Of a stretch of 64,000 nucleotides of DNA, positions 50,615 to 59,277 are shown piece after piece; the first letter of the stretch is position 1; every line of letters begins with the position of its first letter. The stretch is from positions 4,243,501-4,307,500 of the forward strand of contig NZ_CP030059.1 of the NCBI RefSeq assembly GCF_015291745.1, read 5' to 3'. Position numbers and translations under genes: made by a program. The notes beneath the pieces are model-generated. The model was not told the DNA's origin. It was given only the letters and a program-made list of their open reading frames with translations, and searched no databases. Origin of the DNA: Bradyrhizobium sp. CCBAU 53351 (GTDB lineage: Bacteria; Pseudomonadota; Alphaproteobacteria; Rhizobiales; Xanthobacteraceae).

Positions 50615-50959
50615 ATGGAGAACGACGACTGGGCGTCCATGACCACAGCCGAGCTGTGGCGACTTTACGACGAGGTCACGACTGTTCTTGGCCGCAGGAT
50701 GACCGCGGAGAAGGCCAAACTCGAAGAACGGCTTCGCAGGATTGAGGGGACGGCCGCTGCGGCCCAGAACGAGGAACGTTCTCGCCGCCCCTACCCCCCA
50801 GTGTTGCCGAAATACCAGAACCCGAAAGATCCCTCGGAAACTTGGTCGGGTCGCGGTAAGCAGCCCCGATGGCTGAAGGCTCAGCTTCGAGCCGGTAAGA
50901 AGCTGCATGATCTCCTGATCGATCGGTCGTCCGCACAAAGGCGTCGCCGGACCGGTTGA
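50615..50959 (+). CDS. H-NS family nucleoid-associated protein
   Basis: A 114-residue protein. The N-terminal half (LWRLYDEVTTVLGRRMTAEKAKLEERLRRIEG) is a charged coiled coil, as in H-NS/BpH3 oligomerisation domains. The C-terminal half has PPKYQNPKDPSETWSGRGKQPRWL-type sequence: PKYQNP then TWSGRGKQPRW at 76-86, matching the AT-hook-like DNA-binding loop of H-NS (T-W-x-G-x-G-x-x-P). GGGGGACGG precedes the ATG. Such proteins silence AT-rich foreign DNA. Its position among unusually AT-rich promoters supports a local silencing role (inference). Confidence 0.88.
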   Translation: MENDDWASMTTAELWRLYDEVTTVLGRRMTAEKAKLEERLRRIEGTAAAAQNEERSRRPYPPVLPKYQNPKDPSETWSGRGKQPRWLKAQLRAGKKLHDLLIDRSSAQRRRRTG

Positions 50960-51015
50960 GCCCGGCCCCGCTGCGGCAGCCTACGCACCCACGGCTGCCC
51001 GTTGCACCGCAGAAT

Positions 51016-51237
51016 CTACCGGTCGTGATCTTCTTTCCCGTTGGGGCTGCCGTCACCGCCGCCATTGCCGAAGCCATTGTTGCCCCGCACAATGCGACCG
51101 CCTGAACTGGCTATCGCAGCCGAGGTCAGCGAGGTGGAGAGCAACAGCGTGACGGCTGGCGGGGTCACGGCGGCAAACTTGCCGCAGCTCTTCAGGAATT
51201 CACGACGATCGTCGCCTTCTGCATCGAAATGGGTCAT
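51016..51237 (-). CDS. Short protein with twin-arginine-like N-terminus (paralogue B)
   Basis: A 73-residue protein starting MTHFDAEGDDRREFLKSCGKF, a close relative of the N-terminus at 48509: they share DDRR-x-FL-x-x-CGKFAAVTPP, then LLLSTSLTS-x-AIASSGG. After that signal-like segment only about 25 residues remain, rich in Gly and Asn. The hydrophobic stretch and the RR-x-FL pattern suggest Tat targeting, but the mature part would be tiny. Two copies 3 kb apart, on the same strand, imply duplication. Function unknown. Confidence 0.7.
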   Translation of the reverse strand: MTHFDAEGDDRREFLKSCGKFAAVTPPAVTLLLSTSLTSAAIASSGGRIVRGNNGFGNGGGDGSPNGKEDHDR

Positions 51238-51415
51238 AAGCTCGTCCTACTCCAATCCCAGCCCCACTCAAGATAAACCGCGGCTCACCAGCGGGCAAAT
51301 TAAATATGCAAATTTTGATGGTTTAATTTCGGCCAATCCCATTTGCGCCGGGATCCAACGGCAACCTAGATGACACCCCTGTTGCGCCTGAACTCAGACT
51401 CCGATGTATTTACTT

Positions 51416-51444
51416 TTGACATTTAATTTTCGATGATTTAATAT
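51416..51444 (+). promoter_or_regulatory. Promoter with three ATTTAAT repeats
   Basis: TTGACA (51416-51421) and TAATAT (51439-51444) are 17 bases apart, 69 bases before the 2OG-oxygenase start. ATTTAAT occurs at 51421, 51436 and 51448, overlapping the promoter, which suggests binding of an AT-tract regulator such as H-NS- or MucR-type proteins. Confidence 0.6.
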
Positions 51445-51512
51445 TACATTTAATCTGGGAGGGGGCGACAGCCCGGGGATAGCGTCCCCAGGCACAGTGG
51501 GAGTCTGCGGAA

Positions 51513-52352
51513 TTGCATGTTGATTTCCAGCTTCACTCGCTGAGCGGCCTCTTTGCCCGCGTCGATTCTCTGCGCGACGAATATGTAGTCGCCAAACCTT
51601 GGCCCCACATAGTCGTCAACGACGCCTTTCCCGAGAGGCTGTTGGACATGGTCGCGGCCGAATGCACCGCCCTCCAAGAGGCGCGTCTGATTACCACGAA
51701 TACTGATTGCTTGGTGAAGCAGGAGATATCGGATGGATTGGGGCCGGCCACCCAGCATCTGCTGAACCTGGTGGACAGTCCCCGCTTCCGAGAATTGATT
51801 TCGGCGGTCACGGGCGTTCGCGATCTTCTTTGCGATCCGACACACAAATTTGCGGGAGTACATCGAACGCCTCCAGGGGGCTTTACGAAGATTCACCGCG
51901 ATTTCGAAGTTCACCCGACGACCGGGCTGTTCCACCGGGTCAATTTGCTCGTCTATCTCAATCGGGATTGGCCCGAAGCTTACGGCGGTAGCCTCGAATT
52001 GTGGCCTGCGGATATGTCCGCGCTTGGATGCCGCATCTTCCCGCGGTTCAACACCATGATCCTCTGGGAGACGCACGGCGCCACCCTCCACGGCCTTCCG
52101 GATCCGGTCACCTGCCCGCCTGGTCGAATGCGCCTTTCAGTCGCATCCTATTACTACACGACGACGCGCCGCGTCGCCGCGTCGGGCGAACGCCGCGTCC
52201 GGTATTGGGCCGCGCGACCAGGTGAGGATCAAGTGATCGAGCGAATGTGTTGGCAGGATCACCTTCGTACGCTCATACCCGACCCACTCTACAACGTGCT
52301 CCGGGCAGCGCGCGATCGGATATCCGGAGTGCGCCGGTCGAAAGAACCATGA
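51513..52352 (+). CDS. 2-oxoglutarate/Fe(II)-dependent dioxygenase (prolyl-4-hydroxylase-like)
   Basis: A 279-residue protein. The iron triad is His128 and Asp130 (KIHRDFEVHP) and His193 (ATLHGLPDP), and the 2OG-binding Arg is in RMRLSVASYYY (about 206). The start is a TTG at 51513 (GGGAG upstream) because no in-frame ATG is near; confirm it. Homologues often hydroxylate peptides or small molecules. It opens a three-gene plus-strand cluster with a Rossmann protein and a formyltransferase, and may modify the same scaffold. Confidence 0.85.
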   Translation: MHVDFQLHSLSGLFARVDSLRDEYVVAKPWPHIVVNDAFPERLLDMVAAECTALQEARLITTNTDCLVKQEISDGLGPATQHLLNLVDSPRFRELISAVTGVRDLLCDPTHKFAGVHRTPPGGFTKIHRDFEVHPTTGLFHRVNLLVYLNRDWPEAYGGSLELWPADMSALGCRIFPRFNTMILWETHGATLHGLPDPVTCPPGRMRLSVASYYYTTTRRVAASGERRVRYWAARPGEDQVIERMCWQDHLRTLIPDPLYNVLRAARDRISGVRRSKEP

Positions 52353-52389
52353 AGCTGGCCTCTTTCAGCGGCAACAGCAGGATCGATCA

Positions 52390-53454
52390 ATGACCGGGAA
52401 TCGAACAATGGCCGTGCAGTTGCGACCTGGCGATGCGGAAACGGGGGTTCTTCGCAGGCCGGGCTTCTCGCCTGTTCGACTGCGAACGCTGATGAAGCTC
52501 GCCCTCGCCGACACCGGGCTGGATATGTCGGGAATGACTGTGCTGACCGAAGCCGCGACCGGCGCGTATGCCGTGACCCCGGTGCTTGCTGCAATGGCCG
52601 GAGCCAAGCACGTCTACGCGTTCACGAAATCTGGCCGCCATGGGACCGTGTCCGACGCCAAGCGGGAGACTTTGGAGCTCGCAGCCCCACTGGGCGTCGC
52701 TGATCGCATCGAGATTCTGGGCACGATAAGTCCTGAGGTACTCCACAGCGTCGACATCTTAACCAACAGTGGCCACCTTCGTCCTCTTACAGCCGAGTTG
52801 ATCGCACAACTGCGGGATGACGCCGTGATTGCCTTGATGTTCGAGGCTTGGGAATTTCGTCATGAGGACCTCGATATCGAAGCGTGCGCACGGCGCAAGA
52901 TCCCGGTGGTCGGCGTCAACGAGCGGCACCCCGCTGTCGATGTCTTCTCGTTCCTGGGCCCGCTCGCCGTGAAGCAGTTGCACGACTGTGGTCTGGCGGT
53001 CCTCGGCAACAGAATCGGCCTGCTCTGCGACAATGACTTCCTTGCCCCGGTGCAGAACGGGCTTCAACGCCTCGGCGCGAACGTCGAGGCGTTCAACAGC
53101 GTTGCGGCGGTCCATCCCGGCGCGTGGGACGCCTTCGTAGTCGCGTTGCGGCCCGCGGACTCGCCGCGCGTCGGCCAGGGAGAGGCTGCGCATCTGGCTG
53201 CATGCGCACCTGCCGGCGCGATTGTGGTGCAGTTCTGGGGCGACATCGATCGAGCGGCGCTGCAAGCCAATGGTCTCGCGGTCTGGCCCACGCAATCTGT
53301 CGGACAGGGCCACATGGGCATTCTTCTGTCCGAGATCGGTCCCGAGCCGATCGTACGATTGCAAACGGGCGGCTTGCGCGCGGCCGAATGGGTTCGCCGC
53401 GGCGGTGCCTTGACGCGAGATGGATTCGCCCAGCTCGTACCATGGCAGGGGTGA
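52390..53454 (+). CDS. Rossmann-fold protein of unknown function
   Basis: A 354-residue protein without a clear family. Residues 45-110 (GMTVLTEAATGAYAVTPVLAAMAGAKHVYAFTKSGRHGTVSDAK in segments) suggest a nucleotide-binding fold. AVIALMFEAWEFRHEDLDIEACARRKIPVVGVNERHP and VGQGHMGILLSEIG resemble dehydrogenase/hydrolase domains seen in S-adenosylhomocysteinase-like folds, but no catalytic set is certain. It follows the dioxygenase by 37 bases and precedes the formyltransferase by one base, so it acts in the same pathway. Confidence 0.6.
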   Translation: MTGNRTMAVQLRPGDAETGVLRRPGFSPVRLRTLMKLALADTGLDMSGMTVLTEAATGAYAVTPVLAAMAGAKHVYAFTKSGRHGTVSDAKRETLELAAPLGVADRIEILGTISPEVLHSVDILTNSGHLRPLTAELIAQLRDDAVIALMFEAWEFRHEDLDIEACARRKIPVVGVNERHPAVDVFSFLGPLAVKQLHDCGLAVLGNRIGLLCDNDFLAPVQNGLQRLGANVEAFNSVAAVHPGAWDAFVVALRPADSPRVGQGEAAHLAACAPAGAIVVQFWGDIDRAALQANGLAVWPTQSVGQGHMGILLSEIGPEPIVRLQTGGLRAAEWVRRGGALTRDGFAQLVPWQG

Positions 53455-53455
53455 C

Positions 53456-54457
53456 ATGACAGAGCGGCTCCAGCCCGACGTCGTACTCCTCGCGGACGGA
53501 CCGACCGGCTTCACGGCGCTTCGCTCATTGGCGGCGCGGTGCCGCGTAGTGCAGATCTTCCGAAAACCGAACCAGCCCGAGGCGGGCGCGCTAAGGTCAT
53601 TTGCGAACAATCGCGACATCCCGATCGCGGAGCTGCAGGAACTGGCACAACTTCGGAAAGTGATCGCGGACGCGCGCCCGGCGGCCGTTGTGATTTCTTC
53701 GTTCGATAGGATCATCCCGCCGCACATTCTCGCATTGTGCCGCTTCGTCAACGTCCACTATTCACTTTTGCCGCACTATCGCGGTCGCGCCAACGTCAAC
53801 TGGGCGATCATCAATGGCGAGACGACTGCCGGCATCAGCATTCATCTCGTCTTCCCGGAGCTCGACGGCGGCAATCTGCTGTTTCAGCAGGCTATCCCGA
53901 TCGGTCCGGATGATACGGTCACCGCGCTCTACGAGCGCCTCAACGCGATTCAGGAACGTGAACTCGGCGGAGTCGTGGTACGAGCGATCACCGGTTACCA
54001 GGGCACGTCTCAAAATACCGACCATGCCTCCTATGGCTGCGCCCGTGTTCCGGAAGATGGAGAGATAGACTGGCGGCAACCTACCGATACCATCGACCGG
54101 CTGATCCGCGGCTTAACGCCGCCATTTCCTGGTGCCTTCACCCATCTTGGCGGCCATCGGCTCATTATTGCCAACGCTTCACCTCGGGTTGACGCGCCCT
54201 GCTATATCGGCCGCGTACCAGGCCGGATCGTCGGGCGGTCGCCTACCGATGGCTGGGTGGATGTGTTGACTGGCGACGGCGTGCTGCGCCTGTTCAGCGT
54301 CCTTTCTCCCAATTCCGAGCGGCCGTGTGCTGCCGCTTCCGTCATCGGATCGACGCGAGCGACCCTCGGGCTGTCACGTCTAGACCTTCTCCACCGGATC
54401 GTCGCGCTTGAAGATAGGCTCGCTTCGCTGGAGCAGCTCAAATGCGCTCCCGAGTAA
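53456..54457 (+). CDS. N10-formyltetrahydrofolate-dependent formyltransferase
   Basis: A 333-residue protein of the methionyl-tRNA-formyltransferase/sugar-formyltransferase superfamily. The catalytic triad is visible as Asn99 and His101 (VNVHYSLLPHYRGR) and Asp137 (PELDGGNLL), and the folate-binding SLLPHYRG-x-x-N-x-x-W-x-I motif is intact. The C-terminal domain is short, as in sugar or amine formyltransferases. It starts one base after the Rossmann gene stop. The acceptor is unknown; a nucleotide-sugar amine or peptide amine is plausible. Confidence 0.88.
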   Translation: MTERLQPDVVLLADGPTGFTALRSLAARCRVVQIFRKPNQPEAGALRSFANNRDIPIAELQELAQLRKVIADARPAAVVISSFDRIIPPHILALCRFVNVHYSLLPHYRGRANVNWAIINGETTAGISIHLVFPELDGGNLLFQQAIPIGPDDTVTALYERLNAIQERELGGVVVRAITGYQGTSQNTDHASYGCARVPEDGEIDWRQPTDTIDRLIRGLTPPFPGAFTHLGGHRLIIANASPRVDAPCYIGRVPGRIVGRSPTDGWVDVLTGDGVLRLFSVLSPNSERPCAAASVIGSTRATLGLSRLDLLHRIVALEDRLASLEQLKCAPE

Positions 54458-54505
54458 GCACAACCGTTCGGGCCAGGGAAGGCTCAGAGCATTAGCGCTC
54501 CGGTC

Positions 54506-55120
54506 TCATACCCCTTCCCGTCCAACGGTGGCCCACAGCCCGTCACGGCCCGGGCTCTGCACGCGAACCCAGCGATAGGACGTCCGCGACCACGGCTTGA
54601 TCTGTGACGTGAGATTGTCGAGGACGAGATCGCCGCTTCTGGTGCGCACGAGAAGCACCAGATGATGTTCACCGGAACCGACGACGACTTCGCCTAATAG
54701 GAGGACGCGCGAGGGCCAGCCGCGCCGAAGCAATTCGTGGCGCTTGCTCACCGCGTAATCGTTGCAATCGCCACGCGCGGGGTGGATAGTCCATGCCTCG
54801 CCCGAAAGACCAAGCTCGTTGCGGACCGGTTCTATCGCCAGATTGACGGTACGATTGATCTCCCGCAGGTCTGCCCATCGCTTCTCGGTCAACCGGATCG
54901 GGCCGCCTCGAAAGGAGCGTCGCGGGCGACATTCGGCCTGATAGCGCAGGCAAAACACCGTGTAAGTAAGGGGCGGCAGAGCCGGGCGCCCCAGCTCGAT
55001 GTGCGCAGAATCCGTCTGGGGAACTCCTGGCATAACCAGCAAAGCCGCTCGCGACCACTGAACGCCTCCGATGACGATTGCTATGGCCGCTGCGATGACC
55101 GGGCCCGAGGTTCGCTGCAT
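54506..55120 (-). CDS. Transglutaminase-like cysteine protease (BTLCP, LapG-type)
   Basis: A 204-residue protein with an N-terminal signal (SGPVIAAAIAIVIGG to about residue 25) for periplasmic export. The Cys-His-Asp triad is Cys119 (GDCNDYAVSKR), a His in GSGEHHLVLLV (about 151-152), and an Asp in DLVLDNL (about 166). LapG-type proteases cleave large type-I-secreted adhesins at the cell surface to release them. A type I secretion system and a large RTX-type protein lie 0.8-6.7 kb away, so processing of that cargo is a reasonable hypothesis. No LapD-like receptor is seen in the window. Confidence 0.88.
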   Translation of the reverse strand: MQRTSGPVIAAAIAIVIGGVQWSRAALLVMPGVPQTDSAHIELGRPALPPLTYTVFCLRYQAECRPRRSFRGGPIRLTEKRWADLREINRTVNLAIEPVRNELGLSGEAWTIHPARGDCNDYAVSKRHELLRRGWPSRVLLLGEVVVGSGEHHLVLLVRTRSGDLVLDNLTSQIKPWSRTSYRWVRVQSPGRDGLWATVGREGV

Positions 55121-55937
55121 CTGCCGATCCCCCTCCGTGCGTCAAACCGTGTCGGTCCAGCCAGCGCAAACGACCGACCCCCACAATTTCCATTTAATAC
55201 ATTATATTCCATTATATTTAAATCGCAATAAATATTAAATTCGCCTCTCATACGACACGCAACTGTGGCGCCGCTTCAACTGACACGCGGAAAAAGGGGA
55301 ACGACACCGCTTCGATCGGGGCTGTATATTCGGTTGCATAGTGTTGAAGCGGCGCGCGGCAAAGGGCTCGCCCCGCACAGCGGCGCAATAATTGTTAGCC
55401 ACCAATTTAATTTAATCGTTGATTTGAATAATTACCGGGGTCAAACCATCAAACGGGCGATCTCGGGCGGGACCAGTCACATGCCGGTCGAACTACTCGT
55501 CATTCTTGGAGCTGAAGCTTCGCTACTGGGCTTCGTAGCCACAATGAGGCTGCATGCCAGGCGAATGGACGTCCTGAGCGGACGATCATTCGAGCGCCCC
55601 ATCGTCTCGCGGGGAGAGAAACGACATCCAGCGCGGTCGCTCCGTCGAAAGATCCGCGATTTACCGCGGTTCACTGGGAGGCAGACGATCTCATTACGCT
55701 CGTTCCACCGGATTTTCTACAGCGCGCCGATAGCCAAAATGCTGCTACGGCTCCTTCAAACCAGAGTGCCATCGCCGGTCCGGTTTCAGACGCGCGCGCG
55801 TCGGGCCGGCGCGCCCGTCCTCGGTGCTTGCGACCGCCCGGCCGCGCCTTCTTCGGCTGGTCGCAACACCGACGCGCAGGGAAAACACGCCGGTCCCCGA
55901 TCCATGCAGTCGAGCGCTACTGCCATCTTGCACCAAC
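55121..55937. other. AT-rich intergenic region
   Basis: No gene is convincing here. 55190-55250 and 55395-55432 are strongly AT-rich with repeated ATTTAA/TTTAAT words, and hold the promoter of the BTLCP gene on the minus strand. A plus-strand frame from ATG 55483 has weak GC3 bias and no homology I recognise, so I leave it out. Confidence 0.45.
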
Positions 55938-57251
55938 TCAGCGCTCCTTGAACGCCCTCCCGGCCTGATCCTGCAGCGGCTTCAGCAGGTATGAAAGCGC
56001 GGTCCGGCCTGCCGTCTTGATGAAGACCTCGACTGGCATGCCGGGCAGCAACTTTGCGGCCCCGAGCTCCGCGAGCGCTTCCGGCTTCAGCAGGACGCGG
56101 CCTGTGTAGTAACTCGTGCCGGCACGCTGATCCTGCGTGATGTCTGCCGAGACCATGCTGACCTCGCCATCAATTTCGGGCGTGGTCTTCTGGTTGAAGG
56201 CTGCGAAGCGCATTGTCGCAGTCTGCCCCACATAGACCTGGTCGATATCCTTCGGTGCGATCTTGACCTCGACCGCAAGCGAGTCCGCATCGGGGACGAT
56301 CAGCATGATTTGCTCGCCAGGAGATATCACCCCTCCGACCGTATGGACGCTGAGCTCATGGACGCGGCCGGATTGCGGCGCCCTGATATCGACGCGATTC
56401 AACTGGTCGACCGCCGCTGTCTTGCGCTCGCCCAGCTCGGAGAGTTTCGAGCGCGTTTCGATCAGGTCCTTGCCGACCTCCGTTCGGAGGTCTTGGTCGA
56501 TCTGAATGATCTGGAGTCCGATTTCGGAGATCTTGCCCTTCGACTGAGCGATCATTCCTGCGAGCTGGCTGCGCTCGCCTTCGATGCGGGCGGAGTCGCG
56601 CTCGAGGGAATTGAGCCGCGTGATCGGCACCAGATTCTTCTGCCAGAGGCTGCGCACACCCTCAAGCTCCTGGCGGATGAATTCGACTTCCTTCTGCTTG
56701 GCCTCGGTCTGACCCGTATAGCCCTTGATTTCGTTTTCCAGCTGCGCGCCTTTCTCCTGCAGTTGCGCTTTTTGGCCGCTCCTCGCCTGACGGCGAAGGT
56801 CGAACAGCTTCCGCTCCGCGGTGATCGCACGGCTCGCCTCGGAGTTGCTCTCCCTGGCCCGATCGAGCAGCAATTTTGGAAACACGACCTGCTCGGCACC
56901 ATCGCGCTCGGCCTCGAGGCGCGCCTGCCGCGCCAGCAGCTCATCGATGCTATTGGTGACGATCGTCGCATTTGCGAGCGTCTGCGTCTCGTCGAGACGG
57001 ATCAAAATGTCGCCCGCCTTGACCCGATCGCCCTGGCGCACGCGCAACTCTCCCACGATTCCGCCGGTGGCGTGCTGAACCTTCTTGACGCTCGAATCCA
57101 CCACGACGACGCCTTGAGCGATCACCGCGCCCGCCAATTGGCTTGTCGTTGCCCAACCGCCGATCCCAAAAGTGACCAGACCCAACATGATCATACCGAC
57201 GATCATGTAACGCTGGATCGATTGCATCGCCGGCGCCACCATGCCGCTCAT
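55938..57251 (-). CDS. Type I secretion periplasmic adaptor (HlyD/PrtE-like)
   Basis: A 437-residue membrane fusion protein. One transmembrane segment is near the N-terminus (MIVGMIMLGLVTFGIGGWATT, in segments, about 16-37). A lipoyl/barrel-type domain follows (GGIVGELRVRQGDRVKAGDILIRLD), then a long coiled coil (about 110-280) and the returning RAPQSGRVHELSVHTVGGVISPGEQIMLIVP. The C-terminus AGRTALSYLLKPLQDQAGRAFKER is typical of PrtE/HlyD. It links the ABC transporter to an outer-membrane TolC protein, which is encoded elsewhere. Start overlaps the ATPase gene stop (ATGA). Confidence 0.93.
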   Translation of the reverse strand: MSGMVAPAMQSIQRYMIVGMIMLGLVTFGIGGWATTSQLAGAVIAQGVVVVDSSVKKVQHATGGIVGELRVRQGDRVKAGDILIRLDETQTLANATIVTNSIDELLARQARLEAERDGAEQVVFPKLLLDRARESNSEASRAITAERKLFDLRRQARSGQKAQLQEKGAQLENEIKGYTGQTEAKQKEVEFIRQELEGVRSLWQKNLVPITRLNSLERDSARIEGERSQLAGMIAQSKGKISEIGLQIIQIDQDLRTEVGKDLIETRSKLSELGERKTAAVDQLNRVDIRAPQSGRVHELSVHTVGGVISPGEQIMLIVPDADSLAVEVKIAPKDIDQVYVGQTATMRFAAFNQKTTPEIDGEVSMVSADITQDQRAGTSYYTGRVLLKPEALAELGAAKLLPGMPVEVFIKTAGRTALSYLLKPLQDQAGRAFKER

Positions 57252-59182
57252 CGGCTGCCTCCTTGAGCTTCCGCCACCACCTTGAGCGGCACGGGATTCC
57301 GCAAGACCTTCTTAAGGACCTCCTCTCTCTTTCCGAAGGACTGAACCCTGCCCTCCCCAAGGCACAAGACATGGTCTACGGCTTCAAGCGCCTTTGGTCG
57401 ATGGGCGACAACGACGACTATCCCGCCGCGGCGGCGCACCTTTAGGATCGCCTCGGTCAGCGCCTCTTCGCCCTCGGCATCGAGATTTGACGAGGGCTCA
57501 TCGAGCACGACCAGGAACGGCTCGCCGTAGAAGGCACGTGCGAGCCCGATACGCTGCCGCTGCCCAGCCGACAGCGCCAATCCCCCCTCGCCGATTTTCG
57601 TGCCGTACCCATCCGGAAGCGAAAGGATCAGATCGTGCGCACCCGCGGCATGCGCGGCCTCCAGCACTGCGGCGGCCGTGGCCTGCGGATCGAACCGCGC
57701 AATGTTCATCGCAATGCTGCCGTCGAACAATTCGACATCCTGGGGAAGGTAACCAATGTGCTTGCCGAGGGCGTCCGAAGACCAGTGCTCCAGTGCGGCG
57801 TTGTCCAGCCGTATCCGGCCTCGAATGCACGGCCATACACCCACCAGCGCTCGGACGAGTGTCGATTTTCCGGATCCGCTCGGTCCAATGATTCCGACAG
57901 CCTGCCCGCTCCGCAGTTGGAACGACACTTCATTGACGGTGGGCCTCTCCGAGTTCGGCGCGCCAATAGAGAGATGCTCGACGGTGAGAGCTTGAACAGG
58001 AGGAGGCAGTGCCAGCCGTTCTTCCTCGGTAGGCAGAAGCTTCAGCAAAGCATCGAGCCGTTGTCCCGACTGCCGCGCGGCGACGAACCCTTTCCAGTTC
58101 GCAATGGCCAGTTCGACGGGCGCCAAGGCCCGCGCGCTGAGGATCGACCCGGCAATGATGATGCCGGCCGTCGATTCCTGGTTGATGACAAGGACTGCGC
58201 CAACGGCAAGAACCAGCGATTGCAGGATCGCCCGGAAGATCTTGGAGGCGCCTCCGAGGCTGTTTGCGACATCGCTGGCGCGCTCATGGGCTGCGAGATA
58301 CTTCGCGTTGACATCCCGCCACCGCAGCGCCGCCTGCTGCCGCATGCCCATGGCTTGCAGAACTTCGGCATTTCGTCGGCCCTCGAGCGCCAATGCCGTT
58401 CGCGAAACTGCGAGACGCGAGGATGCTCTTGCCGGCCCCCGCGTCCGAGTCTCCGTGAGCATCGTGATGCCGACGAGCACCAGCGCGCCGGTCAACGCGG
58501 TGACGCCGATCCAAAAGTGAAAAAGAAAGCAAACGCCGAGATAGATCGGCATCCAGGGCAGATCGAAGAGCGCCGTCGGCCCGCCGCTCGACAGGAAGCT
58601 GCGGACCTGATCAAGATCCCGCACCGGCTGCAAGCCGTCGCCATCGGCCCTGGTCTTCAAAGGCAGGCGAACAAGCGCATCGAATATGCGAATGCCGAGC
58701 CGTTCATCAAAATACCGGCCGACCCGCGCGCTGATCCTGCTCCTGACGAAGTCCAGCCCACCCTGAAACAGGTAAAGGACCGTAGCCAGAACCATCAAGG
58801 CGACCAAAGTCGGTATGCTGCGCCCGGGCAGCACGCGATCATAGACTTGCAGCATGAAGAACGAGCCGGTGAGCATGAGGAGATTGCTCATGCCGCTGAA
58901 GGCCGCGAGCGCCCAGAATATCCTGCGGCAAGACCGCAGGAATGCGGACATCTCTGACTGCGGCTCCTCATAGCTCTCCATCGGCCGGAAACGACCGACG
59001 AATATCCGTTTCCGAAGGGCTTCAACGAAGCGCCTTGCCCAGCCGACGAGCCGCGACGTCGGGGGTTCGGCCTCATTCGCCAGCCGGCGCCCGGCCGACC
59101 ACAGTCCTGACAAATGCATAATTGGGATTCGATAAAGATTCGCGGGCGGGGGAATTATCCCCCGCCGTCCAGTATCAGTCAT
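57248..59182 (-). CDS. Type I secretion system permease/ATPase (PrtD-like)
   Basis: A 644-residue half-transporter. Residues 1-80 form a non-conserved, basic N-terminus. A transmembrane domain of about six spans covers 85-350. The nucleotide-binding domain carries GPSGSGKST (about 431-439), the signature LSAGQRQRIGLARA (about 528-541), Walker B FLVVLDEPSSNLD and the H-loop VVAHRP. PrtD-type ATPases lack the C39 peptidase-like domain, as here. The ATG is preceded by GGCAGGTGTC. It exports proteins with C-terminal secretion signals, most likely the RTX protein encoded just upstream at 59278-61812. Confidence 0.95.
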   Translation of the reverse strand: MTDTGRRGIIPPPANLYRIPIMHLSGLWSAGRRLANEAEPPTSRLVGWARRFVEALRKRIFVGRFRPMESYEEPQSEMSAFLRSCRRIFWALAAFSGMSNLLMLTGSFFMLQVYDRVLPGRSIPTLVALMVLATVLYLFQGGLDFVRSRISARVGRYFDERLGIRIFDALVRLPLKTRADGDGLQPVRDLDQVRSFLSSGGPTALFDLPWMPIYLGVCFLFHFWIGVTALTGALVLVGITMLTETRTRGPARASSRLAVSRTALALEGRRNAEVLQAMGMRQQAALRWRDVNAKYLAAHERASDVANSLGGASKIFRAILQSLVLAVGAVLVINQESTAGIIIAGSILSARALAPVELAIANWKGFVAARQSGQRLDALLKLLPTEEERLALPPPVQALTVEHLSIGAPNSERPTVNEVSFQLRSGQAVGIIGPSGSGKSTLVRALVGVWPCIRGRIRLDNAALEHWSSDALGKHIGYLPQDVELFDGSIAMNIARFDPQATAAAVLEAAHAAGAHDLILSLPDGYGTKIGEGGLALSAGQRQRIGLARAFYGEPFLVVLDEPSSNLDAEGEEALTEAILKVRRRGGIVVVVAHRPKALEAVDHVLCLGEGRVQSFGKREEVLKKVLRNPVPLKVVAEAQGGSR

Positions 59183-59210
59183 GACACCTGCCCTTTAGTC
59201 ATGCCTATGC

Positions 59211-59234
59211 GGGGGATCCCCTGAGAGATCCCCC
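59211..59234 (-). terminator. Strong hairpin between RTX gene and secretion genes
   Basis: GGGGGATC (59211-59218) and GATCCCCC (59227-59234) form an 8-bp GC-rich stem with an 8-base loop. It lies between the end of the cargo gene and the transporter gene on the same strand. No clear U-tract follows, so a partial attenuator or mRNA-stability element is more likely than a full terminator. Confidence 0.6.
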
Positions 59235-59277
59235 AAGGCAATTGTTGAGTACCAATTTTTGTCTGACGAGCCGTCCC

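Noticed and set aside
55265..55951. 228-codon plus-strand frame with a possible ATG at 55483
   Set aside because: Third-position bias is mixed and no domain is recognisable. The frame runs up to the 3' end of the HlyD gene; I could not support it as a gene.
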